The notes beneath the pieces were generated by a model. The model was not told the origin of the DNA, did not search any database, and saw only the letters and a program-made list of their open reading frames with translations. Position numbers and translations under genes: made by a program. This document shows positions 1-10,700 of a stretch of 64,000 nucleotides of DNA, piece after piece. The DNA is from DATHZQ01 sp965216945. GTDB lineage: Bacteria; Actinomycetota; Acidimicrobiia; Spongiisociales; UBA5794. The DNA lies in NCBI GenBank assembly GCA_965216945.1, contig CBDCGU010000003.1, forward strand, positions 1-64,000, written 5' to 3'. Numbering within the stretch: position 1 is the stretch's first letter; every line of letters begins with the position of its first letter.

Positions 1-1
1 C

Positions 2-889
2 GTCGCCGGCGAGCGCAAGCGCCTGATCGGCTGGCTGGAGAGCCAGAACATCGCCACCGAGGGCGACGCCTGGCTGGCCGACGTGGAAGCCCGAGTGATC
101 GCAGCGCTCGTCGCCCGTGGCGAGGCGACGGCACAGGAGCTCAAGGAGGACGTGCCCGAGCTCGGCGCCCGCATCGCGTTCGGCGAGGGCAAGAAGTGGG
201 CCGGCACCGTCGGCGTGTCGACGCGGGTGCTGTTCTTGCTGGCCACCAAGGGCGAGATCGTCAGAGCCAGACCCCGCGGCTCATGGGTGTCGAGCCAGTA
301 CCGCTGGACGGCCACGTCCACCTGGATACCCGAGGGGCTGCCGAGCACGACCCGGGACGAGGCAGAACAGGACCTCCTTCGCCGCTGGCTGCGGACGTAC
401 GGACCCGGGACCGAGACCGATCTCGTGTGGTGGACGGGATGGGGCAAACGCCGAACCCGGAGCGTCCTCGCTGCGTTGGGGGCCGTCGAGGTCACGCTCG
501 ATGACGACACCGGATACGTGCTCCCCGACGATGTCGACGCCGTCCCTGAACCACCGCGATGGGCGGCGCTCCTGCCCTCTCTGGATTCGACGGTGATGGG
601 CTGGAAAGACCGCGGATGGTATCTCGGACCTCATGCCGAGGCGCTGTACGACCGCAACGGCAATGCCGGCCCCACCGTGTGGGTCGACGGACGCATCGTT
701 GGTGGCTGGGCTCAACACCAAGACGGCGACGTGGTGTTCGAGCTCCTGGAGCGAGTCGACGCCGAGGCGGCCGGGCTGATCGCAGCCGATGCCGAGCGGC
801 TCACAGCGTGGCTCGGCGACACCAGAGTGCGGGCCCGATTCCCCACTCCGCTCGAAAGGAGGCTGATCGCCGAGGGCCCGGGCGCATGA
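2..889 (+). CDS. Winged-helix DNA-binding domain protein (PF06224-like), 5' truncated
   Basis: The frame is open from base 2 and ends at TGA 887-889, so the true start lies before the window. A GTG occurs at 83, but the codons before it also read as ordinary protein. What remains (about 295 residues) resembles the C-terminal two thirds of the winged-helix family typified by YcaQ/AlkZ and its actinobacterial relatives: a tract around RLIGWLESQN, a region rich in WRWT-type aromatic residues, and the late motif VWVDGRIVGGWAQ. The family is linked to DNA binding and in some members to DNA-crosslink glycosylase activity; the precise role here is unknown. It is followed after 49 bases by the convergent amidohydrolase gene. 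The family call is from motif memory, not a search. Confidence 0.72.
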   Translation, partial: VAGERKRLIGWLESQNIATEGDAWLADVEARVIAALVARGEATAQELKEDVPELGARIAFGEGKKWAGTVGVSTRVLFLLATKGEIVRARPRGSWVSSQYRWTATSTWIPEGLPSTTRDEAEQDLLRRWLRTYGPGTETDLVWWTGWGKRRTRSVLAALGAVEVTLDDDTGYVLPDDVDAVPEPPRWAALLPSLDSTVMGWKDRGWYLGPHAEALYDRNGNAGPTVWVDGRIVGGWAQHQDGDVVFELLERVDAEAAGLIAADAERLTAWLGDTRVRARFPTPLERRLIAEGPGA

Positions 890-938
890 GGGCCAGGGGC
901 ACCGAGAAGCGGGCCGCCGACCCCGGCTGCGGCCGCGC

Positions 939-2022
939 TCAACGGGCGTCGACCACGACGTTGCCCCACCGGACCACCAGCTGCGGCGCCGCCAGTGCTT
1001 CGACCGATGGCGCCCGCACACGACGAAGTCGGCCGGATCGCCGATGGTGAAGCCCGGCTCGCCGAAGAAGGCACGGGGTGCGGTCGTCAGAGCATCGATG
1101 ACACCCGGTTCCTCGAGTCCGTATTCGAGGAGCCGGGCGGCCTCGACAGCGATTGCCCATGTTCGAGCGCAAGATCGGTGCCTGCCATGACAGCCACGCC
1201 CGCCGCCGCGGCGTGGGGCAGCAGCCTCCGGACGTTGTCCAGTCCCTCGGCGATGAGGCGACGCCCGGACGACTCGGGCCGCAACTGGCCGGCGAGGACC
1301 TCCATCGCCGCGATCGTCGGTACCCACGCACCGCCACGATCGCCCAGCATGGCCAGGTCGTCCTCGGTGAGGAAGAGCCCGTGCTCGATCGAATCGACGC
1401 CGGCGCGCACCGCCAAACGCGGAGTCTCCGGAGCCGCCGTGTGGATGGCAGTTCGCAAACCGGCTGCGTGGGCGGCCTCGGTGAGCGCCCGCAGAGACTG
1501 CTCATCGAAGTTGGGAACCGCACCCAGCCCGCGGCGCGGCCAGTCGCCGATGAGTTTGACCCACCCCGCACCGGCAGGGGTCGCACGGGGAAGAGCCACC
1601 ACGAGATCCTCGGGCTCGACCTCGATCGCATAGCCGTGGTAGTACCCACCGGGGTTGGCGAGGAAGCGCCCGGCGAGCTGCACGGCGGGTCGCTCCGCCT
1701 CGGGCACCTGAAGCGTCATGCCGACGGTCGCCGGCAGATGGGTTCCCTTGTCCGCCACGAAGAGGACACCGGCTTCGAGCTGAGCCGTGGCATGGCTGGC
1801 GATTCGCTGACCGACGGCGTCGTCGGATGAGCCGTCCATGTCCTGGGTGTTCGCCGAGGTCAGGTGGGCGTGCGCATCCACCAGACCCGGCAGGGCGACA
1901 CCGTCGTCGACGTCGCCCCATGGCCGTTCCCCGTGGACGGGCGCCCAGCGGCCGTCTTCGTCGATACCCAGTGCGAATGGTCGTCCCACGGCGGGCTCGA
2001 GGCGAACATTGCGGTTGCGCAT
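939..2022 (-). pseudogene. Metal-dependent amidohydrolase, broken by two single-base frameshifts
   Basis: Reading from ATG 2022, the first 280 or so residues are a clear amidohydrolase: GLVDAHAHL (HxH metal site), WVKLIGDW, TAIHTA and DSIEHGLFL (later metal histidines) and VMAGTDLALEHG (the conserved Asp). Just after LEHG, near 1157-1163, the protein-like frame moves by one base: continuing in the shifted frame gives AIAVEAARLLEYGLEEPGVI and ALTTAPRAFFGEPG, a normal C-terminus. Near 1045-1050 it shifts again to PSVEALAAPQLVVRWGNVVV and stops at 939-941. Each step is explained by one missing base. Without the corrections the ORF ends at 1087. Either the gene is decaying or the sequence has base-drop errors. 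Substrate unknown; imidazolonepropionase/prolidase-like members are the nearest in feel. It is divergent from the ABC exporter genes. Confidence 0.75.
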
Positions 2023-2081
2023 CGGGGCAACCTAATCCACCGCTCGCCGGGGAGACTGCTCACATCGATAGGATCACCCGG

Positions 2082-2968
<887 letters not shown>

Positions 2969-2972
<4 letters not shown>

Positions 2973-4144
2973 GCGCCTGGCGCACCATGCGCCTGGTGGC
3001 CGGCCGAGAGCTGCGCGAACGGGTGGCGTCGCGAGCCTTTCAGGTCTCGACGGGTATGACCGTGCTGCTCGTCGCCGGCCTCCTCCTCATTCCCTCGTTC
3101 CTCGGGCTCGACGAGCCGCCCAACCATACGATCGGGGTCGACACGGCTGCGCCGCAAGGGATCGTCTCAGCGGTGGAGCTCACCGCACCAACCGAAGGCA
3201 CCACGGCGACCGTCGAGACGTTCGAGGACGAGGGAGCGCTGCGGACTGCCGTCCGGGACGGAGAGGTCGACATCGGGGTGGCCGGGTTCACGGTGCTCGT
3301 CGGACCGGCGACCGGAACCGAGCTGAACGCCGTGACGGCGGCGGCGGTGGCCGCACTCGAGATCCAGGATCGGGCGTCGGCCGCCGGTGTCGACCCGAGT
3401 GCGCTCGCCGAGATCCTGGGTAGCGGACCGACCATCGAAGAGATCGAGGCGGCAGGTGAGGACGATGGCAGCAACGTCGTGGCGTTCGTCGGAACGATTC
3501 TCCTGTTCGTCTCGATCGTCACGTACGGACAATGGATCCTGATCGGTGTCGTGGAGGAGAAGACGAGCCGCGTCGTCGAAGTGGTGCTTGGTGCGGTCCG
3601 GGCGAGACACCTGCTCGCCGGCAAAGTCATCGGCATCGGTCTGCTCGGGCTGCTGCAACTCGTATTGATCGGCGTATTGGCGATGGTCATCGTGCGCAAC
3701 ACCTCCGAGTTCGATGTGCCGCAGGTCGGTGTCGGTATCGTTCTGATCGTCATCGTCTGGTTCATGCTCGGCTTCACGTTCTATGCGGCCGGATATGCCG
3801 TCGCCGGCTCGCTCGTCTCGCGCCAGGAAGACGCACAGAACGCATCGTTCCCCCTCACGATCGTGATGCTGGCAGGCTATTTCGTCGCCATCACGTCCCT
3901 CGAGAGCGGCGACAACATCGCGGTGCGCATCATGTCTCTCGTGCCGCCGTTCTCCCCCCTCACGATGCCATTGCGCGAGGCGGCCGGGGATGCCGCACCG
4001 TGGGAGGTGGCGGTTTCGGTGGTCCTGATGGTCGCTGCGATCGTCGTGATGCTGCGGATCGGTGGCCGTGCCTATTCGGGCGGGCTGCTCCGCACAGGCG
4101 GGAAGATCAGGTTGCGCGAGGCCTTCCGCTCGGCCGACACGTAG
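2969..4144 (+). CDS. ABC-2 type exporter, permease subunit (NatB-like)
   Basis: A 391-residue membrane protein of the ABC2_membrane_3 type. It has one transmembrane helix near residues 28-48 (VLLVAGLLLIPSF), a long polar extracytoplasmic stretch of about 130 residues, then a cluster of about five hydrophobic segments from residue 170 (VVAFVGTILLFVSIVTYGQW) to the C-terminus. The motif EEKTSRVVEVVLGAV after the second helix is characteristic of the NatB/YhaP group. The GTG start at 2969 shares bases with the TGA of the ATPase gene, a 4-base overlap. A 110-base gap with no obvious terminator separates it from the downstream SAM synthetase gene. Function follows its partner: an exporter of unknown substrate. 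Confidence 0.88.
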
Positions 4145-4254
4145 CCCCGACGGCCGACCCGCAACGGCAGCCGCGCTTTGCGTCATCAGCGCTACCATGC
4201 CCCGCCCATCCCCCTGTTGTGGCGACAGCAATCAAACACGGGAGCACAACGACG

Positions 4255-5406
4255 ATGAACCTGTCCGTGACTCACCGCGGCGCGTATGCCCCGCCGGTGG
4301 AGTTCGTAGAGCGCAAAGGGATGGGCCATCCCGACACCATCTGCGACCATCTGGCGGAGGACCTCGCCAGGCGGTTGGCGTCGGACTACCTCACCCACAC
4401 GGGAAACGTACAGGCCTTCAACGTCGACAAGGCGATCCTGGCCGCCGGTTCGGTCAAGGTCGACTACGGCGGTGGCGAGCACGTCACGCCGGCCAAGCTC
4501 GTCCTCGTCGGCAAGGCCAATTTCTCGACGCACTGGCAGCCCGACGTCGATGCACTGGCGCCCGAGTACAAGCAGAAGCTGCTCGACCTGCTCCCCGATG
4601 CCGACCCCGATGCCTTCAGCGTCGAGATTTGGCTGAGCCAGTCCTCCGCCGACCTCGCCGCCGTGGTCACGCACAGTGACGAAGCCCCGCTCGCCAACGA
4701 CACGTCGTTCGCCGCCGTATCGCTGCCGCGCTCACCCCTGGAGCGGGCCGTGCACGCCGTGGAGCATCACCTCAACGGCGATGCGTACCGCAGCGCCGTG
4801 CCGGTTGGGCGCGACATCAAGGTGATGGGGGCTCGTGTCGGCCTGGAGGCGCGACTCACCGTTGCTGCACCGGTGATGGCCAGGGCCGTGTCGAGCCGCA
4901 GCGAGTACGACGACGTCGTCACATCCATCCAGGGCACGGCCATCGACGTGGCCACGGAGGCCTTCGACGGCCCCGTCGATGTCTTCGTCAACCAGGGAGA
5001 CCAGGACGACTCCGCATACCTGACGCTCACAGGCACATCCGCCGAGGCCGGGGACGACGGGCAGGTGGGCCGGGGCAACCGGTTTGGGGGTCTGATCACG
5101 CCGTACCGACCCATGAGCCTCGAGGCGGCGGCGGGCAAGAACCCGGCTGCCCACGTTGGGAAGACCTACCACGCCATCGGAGCCGACATCTCCGAACGGC
5201 TGATCGCCGACATGGATGTCGAGGAAGTCACCATCCGGCTGCTCAGCTCGATCGGCCATCCGGTGACGAGCCCGCAGGCGGTGCACCTCGAGATCTCCGG
5301 GGGCCCGGTGGACGACGTCGCCATTCTCAAGATCGTCGAGGATGCGTTCGAGGACTGGTCCGGCGTTCGCGATCGGCTGATCGCCGGCGAGTACGAGCTG
5401 TACTGA
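4255..5406 (+). CDS. Archaeal-type S-adenosylmethionine synthetase (PF01941)
   Basis: Makes SAM from methionine and ATP. The 383-residue protein belongs to the archaeal MAT family rather than bacterial MetK: it has VEFVERKGMGHPDTICD at residues 17-33, the conserved AFNVDKAILAAG, and the late block GRGNRFGGLITPYRPMSLEA and AGKNPAAHVGKTYH. Length matches the archaeal family (about 400). ATG 4255 follows GGGAG with a spacer of about 10 bases. The 110-base leader (4145-4254) contains a small hairpin (CTGT/ACAG) but I see no SAM aptamer in it, unlike metH and the BHMT-like gene in this window. It fits the methyl-group theme of the region. Whether the genome also carries a standard metK cannot be seen here. 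Confidence 0.93.
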   Translation: MNLSVTHRGAYAPPVEFVERKGMGHPDTICDHLAEDLARRLASDYLTHTGNVQAFNVDKAILAAGSVKVDYGGGEHVTPAKLVLVGKANFSTHWQPDVDALAPEYKQKLLDLLPDADPDAFSVEIWLSQSSADLAAVVTHSDEAPLANDTSFAAVSLPRSPLERAVHAVEHHLNGDAYRSAVPVGRDIKVMGARVGLEARLTVAAPVMARAVSSRSEYDDVVTSIQGTAIDVATEAFDGPVDVFVNQGDQDDSAYLTLTGTSAEAGDDGQVGRGNRFGGLITPYRPMSLEAAAGKNPAAHVGKTYHAIGADISERLIADMDVEEVTIRLLSSIGHPVTSPQAVHLEISGGPVDDVAILKIVEDAFEDWSGVRDRLIAGEYELY

Positions 5407-5431
5407 GGAGAACCCGCGGCCACGGGCGCCG

Positions 5432-6328
5432 TCAGTTGGCGCGGATGTCGCGGGAGGCGGTCTTCGGCCCGTACTTCGGGGCGCTGTAGCCGGCACCCTT
5501 GAGCAGCAACAGGACTCGCCTGCGGTTCCCGGCGTACGGCTCGAGCAGCTCGAGCATCCTCGCATCGGTGCCGCGCGGCTCCCCGGCCAGCGCCCAGGTG
5601 ACCATGTTGGGGATGTGGTAGTCGCCCAAGGGCACCGCATCGGGATCGCCCATGGCCGAGCCCAGCACCTGTGCCGCCGTCCACGGCCCGATACCGCGCA
5701 CGGCGTTGAGTCGGGCATAGGCGTCGTCACGGTTCATCGTCACGACGGCCTCGAGCCGCTTGGCCCGCCGGGCTGCCTCGATGAGGTTCATGGCCCGGGA
5801 CCGCTCCACACTGAGCGGGTGGAGATCGGCGTAGCTCAACGGAGCGATCCTGGAGGCCGGGGGCGGCACCCAGGCGTCGACCGGTCCCGGTGCCGGGGAA
5901 CCGTACCTGCGGACGATGCCGCGGTAGGCGCGTTTGGCCTCGATCGACGTGACCCGTTGACCGAGGATCGTCGGCAGAAGCGTCTCGAAGACCTTGCCCG
6001 TTCGACCGAGCCGCAGGCCGGGACGGCGGCGGTGAAGATCGGCCACGAGCCCGCGTTCGGGACGAAACGCCGCTGGGTCGTCGGCGAGTCCGAGAAGGTC
6101 AGGCACCGTGTCGAGCACCTCCCGTGCGCCATCTCCCCATGCGGACGCGCCCACCTCGATGCCCCGCTGCTCGAGCCGCAACGAGGCAGTGCCCGACGAG
6201 GTGTTGGTGACCCACCAGACCACACCCGGCTCCGCCGGGAGGCGGCCGACCGCCTTCGCCATCATCGCCGCGATCGTCGCCCTCACGTCGAGGGGGCCCA
6301 CAACGACAACGGTGCGCTCCAGAGGCAT
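5432..6328 (-). CDS. HhH-GPD DNA glycosylase (AlkA-like)
   Basis: A 298-residue base-excision repair glycosylase probably acting on alkylated purines. The helix-hairpin-helix is LNAVRGIGPWTAAQVLGSAM (about residues 209-228), followed by the GD of VPLGDYHIPN, which supplies the catalytic aspartate. An AlkA-type N-terminal domain precedes it (residues 1-110), and VFETLLPTILGQRVTSIEA marks the start of the HhH domain. ATG 6328 begins MPLERTVVVV; the frame stays open far upstream but that part is antisense to the next gene. The C-terminus KGAGYSAPKYGPKT is unusually basic. It is convergent with the SAM synthetase gene and divergent from the MenC-like gene. Confidence 0.85.
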   Translation of the reverse strand: MPLERTVVVVGPLDVRATIAAMMAKAVGRLPAEPGVVWWVTNTSSGTASLRLEQRGIEVGASAWGDGAREVLDTVPDLLGLADDPAAFRPERGLVADLHRRRPGLRLGRTGKVFETLLPTILGQRVTSIEAKRAYRGIVRRYGSPAPGPVDAWVPPPASRIAPLSYADLHPLSVERSRAMNLIEAARRAKRLEAVVTMNRDDAYARLNAVRGIGPWTAAQVLGSAMGDPDAVPLGDYHIPNMVTWALAGEPRGTDARMLELLEPYAGNRRRVLLLLKGAGYSAPKYGPKTASRDIRAN

Positions 6329-6388
6329 GATGGCGACGGTAGCGGCCCGATCGAGTGGCGGATCACGAGCACCGTATGATCCGAGCGT

Positions 6389-7462
6389 GTGCGACGGGCA
6401 ATCCTCCGGGTGATCCGGCCAACTGAGATCGAGGCGTGGGAGCTGGAGCTCCCCCTGCGTCGACCGCTGATCACGGCCTCCCAGCGGATTGGCGTCCGCC
6501 ATTCCACCGTGATCCGGGTCGAAACCGCAGATCTCGAAGCGTGGGGGGAGGCGGCGGCGTACCCCGGCCACACCAGCGACGACTCGGAGGACGTGTGGCA
6601 ACTCGTTTCCACCGAGGCCAAGCGCCTGCTCGGGGCAGCAGATCCGGTGCTGATCGAAGGCTCTGCGGCGACATCGGGCGTCGATCAGGCGATGACTGCT
6701 CTTCAAGCGGCGGCTGCCGACCAGCCCCTCGCAGTCCATTTGGGTGGTGGCTTGGATCCGGTGCTGCCCTCGCTCGCCATACCGCTCGCCCCGGCAGGTG
6801 AGACCATCCGGATGGTTGCGGACGCGGTCGAGCAGAGGTACCGGCACGTGAAGCTGAAGACCGCACCCGGCCACCTCGCCGTCGTCGAGCAGGTGAGGCG
6901 AGAGTTCCCCGATCTCGGGATCGCCGTCGACGGCAACGGCTCGTTTCGCCGGCCCGATTGGGATGATCTGGCCGCTCTCGACACGTTGGGCCTCGACTAC
7001 GTCGAGCAGCCGCTCGCTGCCGCCAACCTGCAGGGGCATGCCGGGCTGCAAGCCAGGATGGAGACGCCGATCTGCCTCGACGAGTCGGTGCGCCGGCTCG
7101 GCGACGTCGTCACGATCGCCACGTCCGGCGCCGCACGGGCGGTGAGCCTCAAACCCGGCCGGCTGGGGCCGACGCTGACGTTGCGGGCGCTGACGCTGGC
7201 CGTGCGTCACGAATTGGATGTGAAGATCGGTGGGCTCGTCGAGACGGGCGTCGGCAAGCACACCCTCACCGCTCTCGCCGCGACGGACGGCGTGACCCTG
7301 CCATCCGATCTGGCCGTTTCGGCCCACTTCTTCGACGAGGACGTCGTCATCCCGCCGTGGCGGCTCGATCCCGAAGGAATGATGGCCCCCCGCCGAACCC
7401 TGGAGGTCGATCGCGATCTGGTCGACGAGACGGCGGTGCGCCATCACCGGTTCCGTCGCTGA
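6389..7462 (+). CDS. Enolase-superfamily enzyme, MenC (o-succinylbenzoate synthase)-like
   Basis: A 357-residue member of the muconate-lactonizing subgroup of the enolase superfamily. The catalytic set is visible: KLKTAPG (general acid/base Lys), AVDGNGSF (metal Asp), YVEQPL (metal Glu), ICLDESV (metal Asp) and AVSLKPGRLGP (second Lys), inside a TIM barrel. The N-terminal capping domain starts at IEAWELELPLRRPL. Candidates are o-succinylbenzoate synthase (menaquinone synthesis), N-succinylamino-acid racemase or dipeptide epimerase; no men gene is adjacent to decide. The GTG at 6389 lies 8 bases after TATGAT (6375-6380), suggesting a leaderless transcript; a GTG at 6410 is an alternative start. 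Confidence 0.82.
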   Translation: MRRAILRVIRPTEIEAWELELPLRRPLITASQRIGVRHSTVIRVETADLEAWGEAAAYPGHTSDDSEDVWQLVSTEAKRLLGAADPVLIEGSAATSGVDQAMTALQAAAADQPLAVHLGGGLDPVLPSLAIPLAPAGETIRMVADAVEQRYRHVKLKTAPGHLAVVEQVRREFPDLGIAVDGNGSFRRPDWDDLAALDTLGLDYVEQPLAAANLQGHAGLQARMETPICLDESVRRLGDVVTIATSGAARAVSLKPGRLGPTLTLRALTLAVRHELDVKIGGLVETGVGKHTLTALAATDGVTLPSDLAVSAHFFDEDVVIPPWRLDPEGMMAPRRTLEVDRDLVDETAVRHHRFRR

Positions 7463-7506
7463 CGCACGCCCCCTGCCCGCGGGTCGGCGTCCGCACCTTT
7501 TCACCC

Positions 7507-7535
7507 TTGCCAGACGGCGATGTGCGGGTTACCTT
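7507..7535 (+). promoter_or_regulatory. Promoter for the metH riboswitch transcript
   Basis: TTGCCA at 7507-7512 and TACCTT at 7530-7535 are separated by 17 bases, a good housekeeping-sigma arrangement. It places the transcription start just before the SAM-I-type aptamer at 7549. The same -35 hexamer (TTGCCA) is found in front of the second SAM riboswitch at 51034. Confidence 0.6.
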
Positions 7536-7548
7536 CGACGTCGACGCG

Positions 7549-7633
7549 CTCATCCAGAGCGGTGGAGGGACGGGCCCTTCGAAGCCGCGGCAACCGGCGT
7601 TGCGACGCACGGTGCCAATGCCTGAGCGATGAG
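7549..7633 (+). ncRNA. SAM-I-type (S-box clan) riboswitch upstream of metH
   Basis: The 85-base element carries the S-box core in order: P1 5' strand CTCATC (7549-7554), CAGAG, GGTGGAGGGACGGGCCC, GAAGCC, GCGGCAACC, GGTGCCAATGCC and P1 3' strand GATGAG (7628-7633), which pairs perfectly with the 5' strand. It could belong to SAM-I or the related SAM-IV class; the GAGGGA...GGCCC and GGCAACC blocks are the SAM-I signature. It should reduce metH expression when SAM is plentiful. Downstream hairpins GCGGG/CCCGC and GCGCTC-CAA-GAGCGC (7660-7674) may form the expression platform; I see no U-tract, so control is more likely translational, acting on the Shine-Dalgarno of the small leader ORF at 7701. 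Confidence 0.92.
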
Positions 7634-7700
7634 CTGCAGTGCGGGACACCCGCTTGCGGCGCTCCAAGAGCGCGTACGCGAGAAGGGGGTGGTCACGTAC

Positions 7701-7754
7701 ATGAACGGGCAGGGATTTCGGAGAATCTGCGTTCGTTGGTGGCGCCGTGGCTGA
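7701..7754 (+). CDS. 17-codon leader peptide overlapping the metH start
   Basis: ATG 7701 is preceded by the purine-rich AAGGGGGTGG and encodes MNGQGFRRICVRWWRRG, ending at TGA 7752-7754, which lies inside the metH coding sequence just after its GTG at 7747. metH itself has no good Shine-Dalgarno at normal distance, so ribosomes terminating on this peptide may reinitiate at metH. That would make the leader the real target of the upstream riboswitch. The peptide is short and arginine/tryptophan-rich and may have no function beyond coupling. It is inferred from signal placement only. Confidence 0.5.
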   Translation: MNGQGFRRICVRWWRRG

Positions 7755-10700
7755 CTACCGAGCCGCAACACGGGACCGTGTCGTGATCTTCGACGGGGCC
7801 ACGGGCACATCTCTTCAGGCGGTCGATCTCGGACCCGACGACTTCGGCGGGCCCGACTTCGAGGGTTGCAACGAGATCCTGAACCTCACGCGACCCGACG
7901 TCGTGGCCCGGCTGCATGCGGGGTTCCTCGACGTCGGTGTCGACGTGATCGAGACCAACACCTTCGGCGGTTTTGCGATTCCGCTCGACGAGTACGGCAT
8001 CGCCGATCGGGCCTACGAGATCGCTCGTGCGGGTGCGGCGATCGCGGCCGGCGTCGCAGCCGACTACGCGACCCCGGATCGGCCACGGTGGGTTGCGGGC
8101 TCGATCGGTCCCGGGACCAAGTTCCCGTCCCTGGGACAGATCACATACCGCGAGCTGCGCGACGCCTACGAGATCGCGGCACGGGGGCTGCTGGATGGCG
8201 GGGTCGATCTCTTCATCATCGAGACCATGTTCGACCTGCTCGGGCTCAAAGCGGCGGTGGCCGCATGCCGGCGGGCCATGACAGCGACCGGGCGCGAGGT
8301 TCCGATCCAAGCCCAGGTGACGATCGAGCTCACCGGGCGCATGTTGCCGGGCACAGAGATCGGCGCCGCCCTCGCCGCCGTCGCCCCACTGGGGCCGGCG
8401 GTGATCGGCTTGAACTGCGCCACCGGGCCGGTCGAGATGTACGAGCCGCTGCGCCATCTGTCCCAGTCGGCTCCCATGCCGATCTCGGCCATACCGAACG
8501 CGGGCCTGCCGTCCGTCGTCGACGGGGCCATGCACTACGACCTGTCACCCGATGCCCTGGCCGAGCACCACCGTCACTTCATCACCGACCTCGGCGTGAG
8601 CGTCGTGGGAGGTTGTTGCGGCACCACTGTGGAGCACCTTGCGGCTGTCGTGGATATGTGTCGGGAACTGGAGCCGAAGCGCCGCAAACCCCTGCTGGAG
8701 CCCGGAGCCACTTCGATCTACAGCTTCACGCCGTTCCGCCAGGACACGTCGTTCCTCATCGTCGGCGAGCGCACCAACGCCAACGGCTCGAGGAAGTTCC
8801 GCGAGCTCATGCTGGCCGAGGACTGGGACGGGTGCGTGCAGATGGCCAAAGAGCAAGTGAAGGAGTCGGCCCACATGCTCGACCTCTGCGTCGACTACGT
8901 CGGCCGCGACGGTGTGCGCGACATGGACGCCCTGGCGTCTCGGCTGGCGACTCAGTCGTCGGTACCGATCGTGCTCGACTCGACCGAGCCTGATGTGATG
9001 CAAGCCGGGTTGGAGTGGCTCGGCGGCCGCGGCGTCCTCAACTCGGCCAACCTGGAGGACGGCGATGCTGCCGGCTCACGCGCCGACCGGGTGTTCCGCC
9101 TGGCGAAGGAGCACGGCGCCGCCGTGATCTGCCTGCTCATCGACGAGGAGGGCCAGGCCCGCGATGCCGACTGGAAGCTGCGGATCGCCCACCGCCTCCA
9201 CAACCTCGCGGTCGATCGCTACGGCCTGTCCCCCGGCGACCTGATCTTCGACGCACTCACATTCCCGCTCTCGACAGGTGACGATGATCTCCGGGGTGAC
9301 GCCATGGCGACACTCGAAGCCGTGCGGCGCATCAAGACGGATCTCCCCGGCGTCTTCACCGTCTTGGGCGTCTCCAACGTGTCCTTCGGGCTCAAGCCGG
9401 CGGCGCGGCACGTGCTCAACTCCGTGTTTCTCCACGAGGCCGCGGCGACGGGGCTGGATGCAGCGATCATCCATGCGGGTCGGATCGTGCCGCTCACCAA
9501 GATCCCCGACGAGCAGCGTGAGGTCTGCCTGGACCTGATCTACGACCGACGCAGTGGGGGGTACGACCCACTGCAGCGACTACTCGAGGTGTTTGCGGAC
9601 GTGACGGCCGCGGCGACGGTGGTCGAGGACCGCAGCGGCTGGTCGCTCGAGAAGCGGCTCTCCCGCCGCATCGTCGATGGTGACCGGGATGGTCTCGAGC
9701 CGGATCTGGACGAGGCGCTGTCGGCAGGGATGGCTCCGCTCGCCGTCATCAACGACATCCTGCTCGACGGCATGAAGGTAGTCGGTGACCTCTTCGCCTC
9801 AGGGGAGATGCAGCTGCCGTTCGTGCTGCAGTCGGCCGAGACCATGAAGCAGGCGGTTGCGTACCTCGAACCACACATGGACCGCAGCGACACCAGCGGC
9901 AAGGGCACGATCGTGCTCGCCACGGTGAAGGGCGACGTGCACGACATCGGCAAGAACCTGGTCGACATCATCCTCACCAACAACGGGTACGACGTGAAGA
10001 ACCTCGGCATCAAGGTGGGAATCCAGGAGATGCTCGAGGCCTTCACCACCGAGGAGGCGGATGCGATCGGGATGAGCGGACTGCTCGTGAAGAGCACACT
10101 CATCATGCGGGACAACCTCGAGGAGCTCAACCGGCGAGGCCTCGGAGCGGTCCCGGTACTCCTCGGCGGTGCCGCCCTCACCCGCACCTATGTAGAGAAG
10201 GACCTACGCGATGTCTACGCAGGCCCGCTCTTCTACGGAAAGGATGCGTTCACGGCGCTCCGGGTGATGGAGCGACTCGACGAGATGCAACGCACGGGCG
10301 AGTCCGACCCGACGTTCGGCAGGGTGGCCGAGGGGCGCCGGCTACCCGACGTGCCGCGGCGGCAACACAGCGCCGCGGCGCTCGTCCCGGCGCCGTCGCC
10401 GGACGTGGATTCCACCGCACCGGTGTTCACGCCGCCATCCCTGGGAAGCCGCATCGTCAAGGGCGTACCCCTCGACGCCATCGCCGGCTACGTCAACGAA
10501 ACCGCCTTGTTCCGCAACCAATGGCAATTCCGCCCGGAGAAGGGTGAGAAGGATGCCGAGTTCAAGGAGCGAGTGCGCACCGTGTTCCGCGAGCAGCTGG
10601 CGGCGGCCCGGGAGGATGATCTGCTCGTGCCACAGGTCGTCTACGGGTTCTTCCCCGTTGCCGCGGATGGCAACGATCTCGTCGTGTTCACCGACGACTC

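Noticed and set aside
4145..4254. SAM riboswitch in front of the SAM synthetase gene
   Set aside because: Only a 4-bp hairpin (CTGT/ACAG) was found; none of the SAM-I, II, III or IV core strings is present.
6329..7504. Long antisense frame continuing the glycosylase gene through the MenC-like gene
   Set aside because: It is a GC-rich shadow of the enolase-superfamily gene; glycosylase similarity starts at MPLERT.
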